A DNA stretch of 64,000 bases from the NCBI GenBank assembly GCA_026545765.1, contig JAIFAC010000263.1:62001-126000 (forward strand), written 5' to 3'. A program made the position numbers and the translations under genes. Positions 47,095 to 58,340 of this stretch are shown piece by piece. Within the stretch, counting starts at the first letter, position 1, and each line of letters starts with the position of its first letter. The stretch is from Plantago major (taxonomy: Eukaryota > Streptophyta > Magnoliopsida > Lamiales > Plantaginaceae). Below the pieces are notes generated by a model, which was not told the DNA's origin, ran no database searches, and worked only from the letters and a program-made list of their open reading frames with translations.

Positions 47095-47904
47095 GCGTGG
47101 AAAAAGCGTGGGTATAATTAGAAAAGAAAAGAACGCTTTAAATGCCCAACATTGGGGCTTATTATATTGTTTTAAAAACCTGAAAACATAACTATTTACA
47201 CGAAAAACTAAACAATTCAAGCTAAAAACATAGATAGTTTACACACCTATAAACAACATGAAAACGCAGACTATATACATGAAAAACTAAACAAATCATG
47301 CCAAACACAGAGACAGTTTTACACAACTACAAAACACTAACTCACAAATAAAACACTACAATCCAGAAAATTCAAAAAAAAAAAAAAAAAAAAAAAAACC
47401 GCCAAAGACCTAACTCACAATTTAAACAAATATAGACTATTTACTTGAAAAACTGAACATTTTATAACAAAAAACAGAGACAGTTTACACAACTACATAA
47501 AAACTAAAACAAACACAACACAAAACACTATTTACACAAAAAAACTAAACACATACCCTCAACAAACACTACATACCAAAAAAACAACCAAAATTAACTC
47601 ACAACAGTACATATGAGATTTGCATGAAAAACTAAACAAATCACACTGTAACACACAGATCTAGCCAGAACATGAATGAAAACATGAAAACAAACAACTA
47701 CACCAAAATTCAAAAGTGCAAACCGCCAAAAAAAACCCTAGACAGCCAGAAGACAACAAAAACACTAAAAACAAACGAAAATCTAACACAAACAACCAGA
47801 AAATAACAATTAACATCAACATTCGAGATCGATTTAACACAAAATACAGTAAAACATCACAATGAGCACAGAAAAAGTGATGAAAACAAACTAACAACAC
47901 TTAC
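47095..47904. other. Low-complexity A-rich DNA with AAACTAAACA-type repeats
   Basis: Plus strand is A/C-rich and full of short variants of GAAAAACTAAACAAAT and AACACAGAGACAGTTTACAC, plus a 25-A run (47373-47397). If the adjacent exon is real this is its first intron. No coding signal. Confidence 0.5.
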
Positions 47905-48000
47905 CCGCGCGGGAAGCACAGGAACCTCAGTAGACACTTGCCCAGTCGGTTCACCACCAGAAACTTCGTCAACATCAACATTCAACTCCGATTCAGCCAT
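47905..48000 (-). CDS. Orphan first coding exon (MAESELNVDV...)
   Basis: ATG at 48000 followed by 32 open codons (MAESELNVDVDEVSGGEP...), ending at GCGCGG|GTAAGTG, a strong donor in phase 0. Upstream a 5' UTR with an apparent intron (donor ATCAG|GTTTTTGT near 48091, acceptor TTTGTTAG just before the ATG) leads back to a TATA box at 48222-48230. No matching downstream exon was found; short acidic first exons of this style occur in FAR1/MULE-derived proteins, but that link is weak. Confidence 0.45.
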
Positions 48001-48221
48001 GTAAATACCTAACAAAGCAAAAATGAAACGCAAAATGTTAAAAAAATGATAAAAACAACTTGAAAAGCTAAAAACAAACACAAAAACCTGATGATTGTCG
48101 ATGATGAACTCCGAAAACTAGGGTTCTAAGGAAATCGCCGGTGAGAGAGAAATTGCAGAAGAAAATCGCTAAACACACGAAGAGAATGAAAAATAGAAAA
48201 GGAAAAAAAACAGAAATTTCG

Positions 48222-48230
48222 CTATTTATA
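48222..48230 (-). promoter_or_regulatory. TATA box for the orphan exon
   Basis: TATAAATAG on the minus strand, about 225 bases upstream of the ATG at 48000. It lies in the right orientation and is followed by a purine-rich leader. Confidence 0.5.
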
Positions 48231-48239
48231 CTAAATAAA

Positions 48240-48528
48240 TTCGGGTTAAAAACCGCCATGACCCGGAATTATAAGTAATGGTAAACATAGACAATTTGTA
48301 TGAAAACATAGGGGTCCCTCTGTACTCTCCAAATATAATAGTACTTTTATGAGACTTGATATTCTCTGTAAAAACATTTCATTCAATATAGAAGATTGTA
48401 TACTTCTACAGATATGCCTGTACAGTCTTAAAACCATTAGCTCTACTAAAAACTAAAAGGAAGAAAATGTTAACTTTGATAATTTCAAATTCAAAGATAC
48501 CTAGGCATATGGTGGAAATATGGAGAGC
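48240..48528. other. Spacer between the orphan gene promoter and NLR1 stop
   Basis: AT-rich with no features beyond the NLR1 3' flank and the upstream flank of the TATA site at 48222. Confidence 0.4.
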
Positions 48529-51059
48529 TTAAATCCACCAGATTTGGTAATGTCCCCGCCTTGCATACAGCTCTAATGCCAAAGCTGCTACTAAATTATT
48601 AGTATCATACAGCTCTAATGCCTGGAAACTAGGTATGTCAGCCAGCTCAAGTGGAATCTGCCGGAGCTGTTTACAGAAGATCAACTCCAGGCTTCTAAGT
48701 TGAGGGAAGTGATGCTTAGAAGCCTTCCATATGACTAAATCAGTTAGCCCAATGTATAAAACTTCAAGTTTACGGAAACCTCCATCAACCGCCTCCCAAA
48801 TTCTTCCCATAAATGCTTTATCTTTCAGTTTGAGCACCTCAAGGTTCTCCAATAGTCCAAGGATTGACATATGAGCCCAATCGAGAAATGTGTTAGCCAG
48901 TGACAGGCTCTTCAGTTTTGGTGGGAATTCGTATGGCAGTGGAAAATCGTGAATAGCATAGCTAGGAAATCCGTCGTTCACCAACTTCAGTTTTTCAAGA
49001 TTAACCAATTTCCCCAAACTACCAAATGATCCATTCGTAGCATCCTTAAGCACGGCCAGTGGCCCGCAAATACCCAACTTCCTCACATTTTGGATCTTAC
49101 CCAGAACTCCTTCATTACAACTTTGTGTAGATATCATACCAAGGGTTTGTATTTTCATACTCCCTATACTATCTTTTCCCGCCTTTGGCAGAATAGCAGA
49201 TGCATTCGTCTTCAAATGCCTCAAATGATTCATCTTCCATATATCTGCTTTAATTTCTAATGTACTATACGTGTTGGTTTCAACTACAAGAGTTTGTAAA
49301 TTCCACAGCTTTGAGAATCCTTGAGGAAGAATTGGAAATTGGCATGATAGAACAATGTATCTCAGATGAACAAGCTGATACATATCAGTCGGGAATTTAG
49401 TGAATCTAATGGACTGGAGTTCTATAAGTTTCAGTAATTTGAATGTTGCTGGGATGCAAGCCATGTTTCCTTTCATCCTGTCGCTATCCGAGAAAGACAC
49501 AACAGATCGAATCAGAGGACCATGAAGATCTGTAGAGAGCAAGTTAATGGCATTGGGGCGAATAGAGAGACGCCGGAACTTCTGTATGTCAGCAACTGGA
49601 GGATCAAAAGTGCCTTGTGTAGACATATTTATTTCTTGAAATAAATTCTCTCTTTTATCCCCAGCTTCATCTATGCAAAAATCACGAAACATATTAGGAA
49701 GGCCGCACGTCTTTACTTTACCATCTCGCCTTCTCTTGTCAACTCTTAGCAAGTTCCTGTTCACGAGATCATCCAAATAGCCTTCTGAAGTGTCTTCTAA
49801 GCTAATACCATCCTTCTGTTGTATAAATCCTTCGGCAATCCACATGCGAGTCAACTTCCATGCGGAGATCTCAAAGTTTTCGGGAAACATCCCCAAATAT
49901 AAAAAGCATGCTTTCAAGTGATATGGAAGTATATCATAACTCTGAGGTATGATGATATCTGTGTAATTTATGCTTTCAGACAATGTTTTTGCCTCCTCTT
50001 CGAAACCCACAATATTGTGCTGTCTAACAGTTGGAATCTGAAATATCAAATTTGTTTTCAGTTTCTATACTGACTCCCTTAGAATTTTATCTGAACATCA
50101 ACTCTTCCTTAAAGAACAATGCATTTTCAACAAACAGACGTACAAATTATACTGATGTTTGAAATTTCAAAAACATTAGTTATTCTGTCCTTGAAAGATA
50201 ATTGGGACATGCAGTTCCATAATAGTAAATCCCATTTGTTAACGACACACAAAGATTACTTTACAGGGAGGGGCATTGATCAGCAAAAAATTTAGTGGAC
50301 TAGAGAAAGTACAAACAAATAAATCGAACTTTTTTGAGAACGTGAAGCCTAAAATCAAAAACTATTTTATTCATACTTTTCACAAGAGAGAAATGTTTGG
50401 CCAAGAATGCTTGTTTACACTTCTAATCCTGGCCATTGCTGAAGCATACAGCCTGTTATTGACACCTTACACTAATTTAACATTAATATGCCTTCCTTCA
50501 TGGATATCTTAAAAAATAAAAATATTTATATTGTTCAATATTTTATCTGATAACAAGATAGTTCATTTGCATTTACCGTGTAGTTTTTTTTCAGTTTGAC
50601 AGTTATTTATTCAATACTTCTTATTTTTTCATAAAAGATAAGAAAAATAGAAACAATAAATGTAAAATGAAAAGCAGAAATGAACATTAACCAAGATTGA
50701 AATACCTCATTTGCTTCATCAGCAACTCCATCTGCAGCAACAATGAGTTTGTCAACGTTGTTGCTGTACATTTCTTTAACACTAGTGCAGATGATCTCCA
50801 CTTCTTTAGCAATGCCATACAATTTGAGAAAGTATTTCGCTGACTTGGTCTCAGCTGGCTGCAAAACTGCGACTGTGTAAATGATGTCCTCAGCTTCATG
50901 CATAAGGTCATGCATTTGTCTGGCCAATATGCTCAGCTTCTTGTCCTTTCTCCGTTCCATGCTTGTGTCCTGGAGAAAGGCTTTGAAGAGGCTGAAGTCC
51001 TTTTCCAGCTTCTCTTCTAGCTGGTCTCGCCGCAAGACGTCAGATGATGTTGCCTGCAT
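48529..51059 (-). CDS. NLR1: R1-like CC-LRR protein lacking the NB-ARC core
   Basis: Two exons: 51059-50706 (start ATG, or entered by an acceptor GCAG at 51054) and 50037-48529 (503 codons, TAA stop), joined by a 668-bp phase-0 intron (GAG|GTATTT ... TTTCAG). Exon 1 is a coiled-coil (Rx-N type) domain with the EDVID-like motif HEAEDIIY. Exon 2 opens with IPTVRQHNIVGFEEEAKTL, the usual linker before the P-loop, then goes directly to SYDILPYHLKACFLYLGMFP (RNBS-D region), WIAEGFIQQ, and an LRR array to the C-terminus. P-loop, kinase-2, RNBS-B and GLPL are all missing, about 230 residues by family norms, yet the frame is open. The MHD-equivalent reads LPNMFRDFC. No nucleotide binding is expected. 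It may be a decoy, a regulatory fragment or a pseudogene. Confidence 0.8.
50038..50705 (-). other. NLR1 intron
   Basis: 668 bp with GT and AG ends, phase 0. Its left two thirds are duplicated at 42082-42490. A plus-strand ORF at 50276-50512 is an artefact. Confidence 0.75.
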
Positions 51060-51107
51060 TGCAAAAATACAACATAGAGGGAAAGTTAAGTTCTAGGAAA
51101 GAGAACT

Positions 51108-53669
51108 TCATTCAAATAGATCAGATGAATTCACAAGAATTTGTAAATAATATGAAAAGTTATAGACATACACTTGAATGTCACTATTTCCCATGTTTTC
51201 TTGGTCCTCTTTTATCTGCTCGGCTGAGTTGACGAGAGAACTGCTACAAAACTCCAATGAGATTAATTGAAGAGTTGCAATATCTCCAATGCCAGGTGGG
51301 ATTTCCTTCATTTTCCAGAGATCTACTAAAACCAAGCACTCAAGTCTCCGGAAGTGGATGTTCTCAGCCTCCAGGCGCTCCAAAGACATCTTTCTGAGAT
51401 GCAGTGATTTCAGTTGAGTAAATTCATTTTCGTTCAGAGCCCACACTTCACCATAGAAGGCATCATTCTGCAAATCAAGAGATTCAAGACGAGGTAAAGA
51501 CCCAACCGTTGTCATGTCCTTCCAAGGAATCTTGCCGCCATCCAGTGTCAACTTTTTTAGGGACCATGGCAATGATATGCGCCTCGTAGAAATTTTTCTG
51601 TGCACCGAGAAACTCAATGATTCAAGTTTGTGCAGCAGGTCGAAAGACCATTGCATTCCTATTCTTCCTCTCGTGTAAGTTACTTTCAATTTCTTTATAT
51701 TTGGGATTCTTCTGAGCACCCCCTCACTAAAACTAAAATTTTGTACATCCAAAAGTGTCTGCATGTTCACAAGAACGCAACTTGCTTTCCCGTACAAAAA
51801 GGCTTGGACTTTTGAAGGATATGGTAGAACGAGTTGAGGGGCCTCTAAATTCCTAAGCAATAGCATCTCCCATATTTCACGTGGTAAAACTATTGGCTCA
51901 CTCCCTGGCATCTCGCTGATAAATAGAGTTTGCAAGTTCCACAACATAGACAGTGAAGCAAGGGACACTGGAGTTGAAATGTTATTGGCTGACAAAGTGA
52001 GACACCGGGAGCTAAGAAGCAGAAGATTTTTTTCAGGGGAGTTTCCATCAACAATATTCAATTCATTCAGCAATTTTAAGCTAGTGAATCTAAGGTTTGT
52101 TGACCGCAAGGGGTACAGGTAGGAACCATCTTTCTCATCTACAATTGCAGAACGAAATATATTTTGCCGTGGTTTGGCTTCTAAACCAGCAGGCATGTGG
52201 AGGCTATGAAACCTTCGGAAAAAGAGAAATTTATGTTCTTGAGCTTTCCGAATGCATAGATCTCGTAAGAGATCATGGATTCGACATGTTTTCATCTTCC
52301 CACTAAACCCTCGCTTACTGACAAAAATCAGATTTCTTTCAACAAGATCCCTCAGATACTCCACTGCACTATCTTCCAGACATTTATTTTCAATTGGTTT
52401 TAGAAACCCCTCGGCAACCCATAATTTGACAAGTTTGGAGACATGAAGCTCTGAATCTTCGGGGAAAACTCCCATATACATGAAACACGGCTGAAGATGA
52501 AGAGGTAAGTTATCATAACTCAAAGATAAGATCTTGAGACAATAGTCATCATTTTCCGAATTCACTACTGAGTTTATAGATCTTTCAACATACTCCCAAG
52601 ATTCTCTTCCCATGTCAGACTTCGCAAGTAGTCCCCCAATCACAACAATGGCCAAAGGTAGCCCTTTGCACCTTGTGGCAATCTTCCTTCCAATATCCTC
52701 TATTGCAGAAGGAAATCCATCTTCAGCAAACACAATTTGTCGAAGTAGGTTCCAACTTTCCGCTACACTTAAAAACTCGAGTTGATATGGTTGGGAAGAA
52801 CCAATAATAGAAGCTAGATTTAACAACCTGGTAGTTAAAATAATTCGACTTCCATTGCTGTTGTCTGGAAAGAATCTTCTCACTGCATCCCAAACCCCGC
52901 ACTCCACACATCATCTAGAACAATAAGATACATCCTACCTGATAAAGTCTTATACAATTTATCGCCTAACTCATTGACAGTGCTTGTTTTCCCAATAGAA
53001 GAAATACCCAAATCACCTAGAAAACTTACAAAGATATCTCTGACACTGTATGATTGAGATATTGTACCCCAAAGGCGAACCTGAAAATGATCTTTAATAA
53101 GTTGCTTATCGAAAACATTTCGAGCTAGAGTAGTCTTACCAAGACCGCCCATTCCAACAATGGCGTGTATCTGGAGACGATATGCATCACTTGTGATTCG
53201 TTTCATGACCTCGATCAAGTGCTCATCAAATCCAACCATGTTAATCTCTAGAACAGGAGAAGATCTAGCTATCCCACCAAGTTTGAAACTTCTAAAGATT
53301 TGACTTTGATCCACTGCAATATCAAGCATCTGAGTGGCCTTCCCCTTGATAGAATCAAAAGCTTCAAGTAGTTTGTGCAGCTCTTGAGATAAGAGTGCTG
53401 AGCTTTTTTTCACTTCATTCTTAGATTTTTTAAGAATTGATCCGACATGTGAGATTCGATGAAATCCTCTGCAGCATAACATACTTGAGTGATTTGGGTT
53501 TTCAAATCTTGATCAATTTCTTGGCTGGTTTGGGAATACTTTTCGAGGAATTCTTGCAAAATGTAACCTTTTCTTGGATGGGTTCGAGATGGGGTTTCTC
53601 TCAAAGACGTAATTGCTGAATCTGATCGATCATGAAGTTGAGAGAAACAAGAGCTGCATAAGCCGCCAT
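51108..53669 (-). pseudogene. NLR2: R1-like CC-NB-ARC-LRR, frame-broken
   Basis: Starts at ATG 53669 (MAAYAALVSLNFMIDQIQQL), the standard start of R1-like NLRs, and ends at the TGA at 51108. All NB-ARC motifs are present: P-loop IVGMGGLGKTTLA (about 53158-53122), RNBS-A LWGTISQSYSVRD, kinase-2 LIVLDDVW (about 52927-52904), RNBS-B NGSRIILTTR, GLPL CKGLPLAIVVIGGLL, RNBS-D PCFMYMGVFPED, and MHD-type RIHDLLRDL. The LRRs follow. The CC has YAAEDFIESH. The coding is split by a TGA at 53601-53603 and by frame changes near 53557, 53415 and 52910; all are single-base and near homopolymers or G/C-rich steps, so some may be sequence errors. Activation would require an ATP-bound NB-ARC, all of whose residues are encoded. 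Confidence 0.85.
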
Positions 53670-54459
53670 GTTCAATCGAGCTGGATGATGCTTCAGTAAG
53701 CAAAGTGATAAGAAATTCTTGCAAAAATGTGTATTTTTCAGTGAAGCTAGACTAGAGACAGTAAAGGAGTAGGAAGATAAGAAACGGCTTTTTACTTCCC
53801 AGTACGAAGTTTGGCCTCATAATATCCTTAGGTACGAAGCTTTTACCCCGTGTGATCCAATACGAACTTACTGTGTTTGGGGTACGAATTTTGAGGCCCA
53901 CTGGTTTCATATTGCAATTGACCCTACACCATATCTCGATGAATTTGTAAATTGCTTTAAAGGCAGCTATTTTCGTAGCATGTGCAACTAATTATCTTGG
54001 GAGAAAGGAAAAATTCAAAATTTCGAACCCAGAAATACTTTAAGCAGTTGGAAGATGTACAATTATCTTTTATCCCTTACACAAATTAGAAAATTTAGCT
54101 TCCAATTTTATTCCCAACAATATCCTCCATTTTTACCCAAAACCTAATTTCACCGGACCAATGTAAAATGAATGACTTTCTCATGGTGGATCTGCCCGAT
54201 CATCTTCTCCGCTCAATCGACAAAGCTCATCGCTCCTGCTAAGTGTTCTCCATCTACATAGATTCGATTTCGCTCATCCGACACCGCGATTCCTCACCTC
54301 ACTGCCTTAGTTCTCGCAATCGTAATGGGAGAGTCAACTGCCTTGTTCGTGGCTTCTCTTATGCTTCGCCATACCCAATGAATCCATTAGTGACACAACC
54401 GTAACCCACCTTTTGTTTTTTCTCAATCGGGTTCTTGTTTAGAGTAGTCTCCGTGTGTG
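53670..54459. other. NLR2 upstream region and a possible gene start
   Basis: Next to NLR2 lies a stretch with three variants of TACGAA(G/C)TT (53802-53890). Further right are short plus-strand ORFs beginning ATGAATGACTTTCTCATGG (54168) and ATGGGAGAGTCAACTGCC (54324), a GC-richer patch that might be a gene 5' end, but neither continues. No promoter was identified with confidence. Confidence 0.3.
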
Positions 54460-55290
54460 AGAGTGATTAGAAATGTGGTTAGTGAAGAAAGATCAGAATT
54501 TTGCTTGATTGCTTATGTTTCTTAGTCAATTTGAAATGGCAAGGTTGTTTTGTTGTTCTTTTGAAAGATTTCGATGTTATACCGCTTAGAACTTTAATGA
54601 GGTGTGCTTAGTGTAGAAAGATCGAACTTTCTCGATTCCTTCTGCTTTTAGTCAATCAAATGGACATTGAAAAAGACCGTTGTTTTGTAATTATTTTAGA
54701 GTGATTTCGAGATTATATTGTGTATTGTTATAATGAGTCGTGATTAGTGAAGAAAGATTGGAACTTTGTGTGATTGCTATGTTTCTTAGTCAATTTAGAC
54801 CGTAATCAATAATACCGTTGTCTTGTGGTTCTTTTAGAATGATTTCGGGTAATTATACTGCTTAGAGATTTAATGAGTCAGATTTAGTGTAGAATGACCG
54901 AACTTTGCTTGGTACCTTTTCTGCTTTTAGTCAATTTGAAATGGACATCAATAAGATCGTTGGTTTGTGGTTCTTTAGAATGATTACCGGGTCTTATAAT
55001 CGCTTAGAGCTTTGTTGAGGTGTGATAGTTAAAGAAAGATTGGAACTTTGCTCAATCCTTCTATTTTTAGTCAATTGATGGTGAATGAATAAATGTTGTT
55101 TTGTGATTCTTTATAATGATTTTGGGAGGTTATACTTTTTTAGAGCTTTATCGAGCTTTAGTGAAGAAATGTCGAACTTCGCCAATCCTTCTATCTTTTA
55201 TTTGAATTTGAACTACCGATTTAATAAAGTCGTTGTTTTGTGGTTCTTCTAGGAAGATTTCGATGTTATAACGCTTAGAGTCGGGCTATT
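54460..55290 (+). repeat. Minisatellite, about 135 bp x 6
   Basis: Six diverged direct units, each with GTG(A/T)AGAAAGAT...GAAC, TTTTAGTCAATTTGAA, GTTGTTTTGTGGTTCTT and a TTATAcxGCTTAGAG block (unit starts near 54482, 54611, 54747, 54879, 55031 and 55160; spacing about 129-150). Units 1 and 3 resemble each other, as do units 2 and 4, so a dimer of about 270 bp was probably amplified. No coding potential. Confidence 0.88.
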
Positions 55291-58200
55291 TTTTACAAGA
55301 AGCTTGATGTTATGAATTTGTTGGAAATAATAAGTGACAAAAGCAACAAGATGTAACAATGTGTCAATCGTGATGAAGCCATGAAGGCAATGAAGAAGGC
55401 ACCGTGATAATTGCTTGCTATTAATCCTTTTTGTTATTTTGTTGGTGTTATTTGAAGTTAAATTAGAGCAGAGCTAGTAGTCTAACGTAATATGGTTAGT
55501 GTGTATCTTTTGGTATAATTAAGTTAATTATGAAGAATGTGGAAATCAGCAACAACCCAAAATTGCAAAGTTAATCTTTTAGTTGGCTACTTATATATTT
55601 TATAAATTATATTAGTTGGCTACTTTTATTTTATAATATTAGTCATACTTAGTCATCGGAAATTAAAGATTTGAATTACTAGGCTGTGTAATATTGAAAT
55701 CCTGTTTGGTAGGCTGAAACTTGTCCTCAAATCTATTTTTAAAAAAAAAAATAGCCAATCAAAAAATTTAAACTTGTATTTGATGTTTTACAAAAAAAGC
55801 AGTCAATTAAATTCCAAAAAACAACCAATTAAGCATTAAATTTAAAAAAAAAAACCAACGTTAAATTATTTACATTAAGAATTACAATTTCAAAATCAGC
55901 CAATCAACATTAAATCACACAAAAACAACAACATATAATTTCAAAAAACATCCAATTAAACATTAAATTTTAAAAAATAGCCAACTAAACATTAAATTTC
56001 TAAAAAACAGCCAACTAAACATTAAATTTCAAAAAACACCCATTGTTGAACTGGAACAGGTTTGTTATAATAACTTGTGAATGCAAAACACATTTTCTAA
56101 AATATTCACTTTATAGTTTTACAAAAAAACAGCCAATTAAATATTCAGCTTATGACTTGTATTTGATGTTTTACAAAAAAATAGCCAATTAAATTTCAAA
56201 AAACAACCAATTAAACATTAAATGAAAAAAAAAACAGCCAACATTAAATTATTTACATTAAGAATTACAATTTCAAAAAAAGCCAATCAGAAGCCAATTA
56301 CAATTATTTACACTAATATTTCACTTTCAATAGTCGGATGGAATATGTAAGAAGCATGTCCATTTTTCTTCAATGAAGTCCTTTTTATGGTAATAGGAGT
56401 AATAATTAATTTACTCATAAAGCTGATTAAATTCCAAAAAAAACAGCCAATTAAATTCCAACAACAACCAACATTTAAATTAATTACATGAACAGCCAAT
56501 TAAATTCCAAAAATTAGCCAATTATTTACATTAAGAATTACAATTTCAACCATGGGAAAACAGACCACTAACAGATTGAAAAAAATGTATCAACAATTTA
56601 TCCACCATTGTTCCCATTTAAATCACGATTTTAGAAATTTGATGAAATGTGCTAAATTATTTTTCAATATGTTTACTATTGATTTATTCATTATTATATT
56701 TCTGATAGAAACGGACCACCATTTAAAAAAATACATAAAATTAATATAACATATATTTATTTCAAAAAAATAGAACATATCTAAAATAGAATTACTAAAA
56801 TTTTGATTAAAATAGACCATCAAAATTCGATTAAAATAGCCCACGAAAAAATTTTTAAAAAAAATGTAATAGTCGATTGAAAAAAACCCGATTAGTAACA
56901 AATTTTAAAAATCATCTCATAGGATTCTTATCAAGATCCCATCTCCGCCATTCTTACATCGACGCCATTATCGAGACTCGTGAGTAGCTTCCATTAGGAA
57001 AACAACTAAGAGAAATAAATCCGTTAAAACCTCCTACATGTGGGGATCCGATCAAAATCAAGGACCCGTGATTTATCAAGGATGCCCTTAACCTTCTTCC
57101 TCAACCCTGGACGCCACTACTGTGAGAAAAAGGAAGCTATTTTGTATGCTTTGCCTCTCCATCTAACATCCATTTTCCTTTGATTTGGAAATATGAAAGT
57201 GAATATGAGAAGGGAAAAGAAAATCATTTTGAGCTTTAAGAAACCAAATCTACAGTATGAATTGACAAGGCAAAGACTTTCTTCTTGCAAAGAATTTATC
57301 CCAACCGCGAGATCAATGAAACATTGAGATTGGAAACATCAAGACATGATTACTCAGGTACACAATACCTACTTTGGAGCTATTATGTAATATTGAAACT
57401 GCGCCTAACCGAATGTCCATTTTGGCAGTTATTGTAGTGGGATCAAAAGTGTTGTTTTTTGTACCTAAGGAAAAAAGAAAGACCGGTTCAGATCGAAAAC
57501 AACGTCCCCGATAAGAAACGGTATGGACTCTTTTTTTTTTTTTTGGTGAAGAGTCAATGAGTAAAGATACACTGCTTAGATTCACAAACAAAAATAAATA
57601 AAAATACACTGCTTGGTGAAGAGTCAACGACTATTTGTCGATTTGTCTACTCTTTTTCTCGCATTTGTTTCTCATTGAAAGCTGAAATAAGCAATCATTG
57701 ATTCAACCATCCATGTAGGATTCATTCTTATCATTAGGCGACGCGGTTTTTACCAAAGTTTAATCGACCATATACGCGGCATTAATACTAAACCATGACG
57801 GATATGTATTTTGTCAAACCGTGACGGATTGGGTGACACTTAAGGTGGGTGGGTGGTGGGTGGTTTGACGGTTCAAACACGTAAACGCACAAGGAGAAAG
57901 AAAATTGCAAGAAGAGGTGAAATCAACAATATAATCATTCTCAATGGTTCATGTATATAGAAGACAATAAGCCATTTATACATTTCAAGTAAGATGCAAG
58001 ACAAAAACTATGAAAAGTCATGTTTGTTGTATTAAACTAACATCTAGACATGAAGAAACTTTAGTTATTCTACCGCATTAATCGAGATATGAGGATGTGA
58101 TAGTAAGAACTAGTAACTATATGTAATATAAACCTAATGTTATTACTTATTTGCATTATATTAGTAGTAATACCAATAATATATATATATTATTAGCGGG

Positions 58201-58340
58201 CAGGGCGAGTAGCGGGTGTACATCCCTAAAACCGCCACCTACCCGCTAGTGACGGGTTAACATCTTTTCAAACCATGGCAGGAGTTTGATAAAAAAAATT
58301 AAGCTTGGGGTTATATACGATCGAAGGGTGATTTTTTTAA
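55291..58340. other. AT-rich, low-complexity intergenic DNA
   Basis: Rich in AAAAACAGCCAATTAAA-type units. About 135 bases around TTGTATTTGATGTTTTACAA (55775) recur at 56157. GGTGAAGAGTCAA occurs at 57544 and 57613. From 57840 a TGGGTGGGTGG run and a CGGGTTAAC/CCCGCTAG stretch occur. The short ORFs here carry no recognisable domain. Confidence 0.5.

Noticed and set aside
51108-53669. A single NLR2-NLR1 fusion gene joined by splicing from GTATGTC after DIQ to the NLR1 CC exon
   Set aside because: The most obvious donor (CAAGT|GTATGTC) would enter the CC exon out of frame; kept as a question for cDNA data only.
57313-57627. 104-codon minus-strand ORF
   Set aside because: No recognisable domain, spans a poly-T run, and its surroundings have no splice or promoter support.
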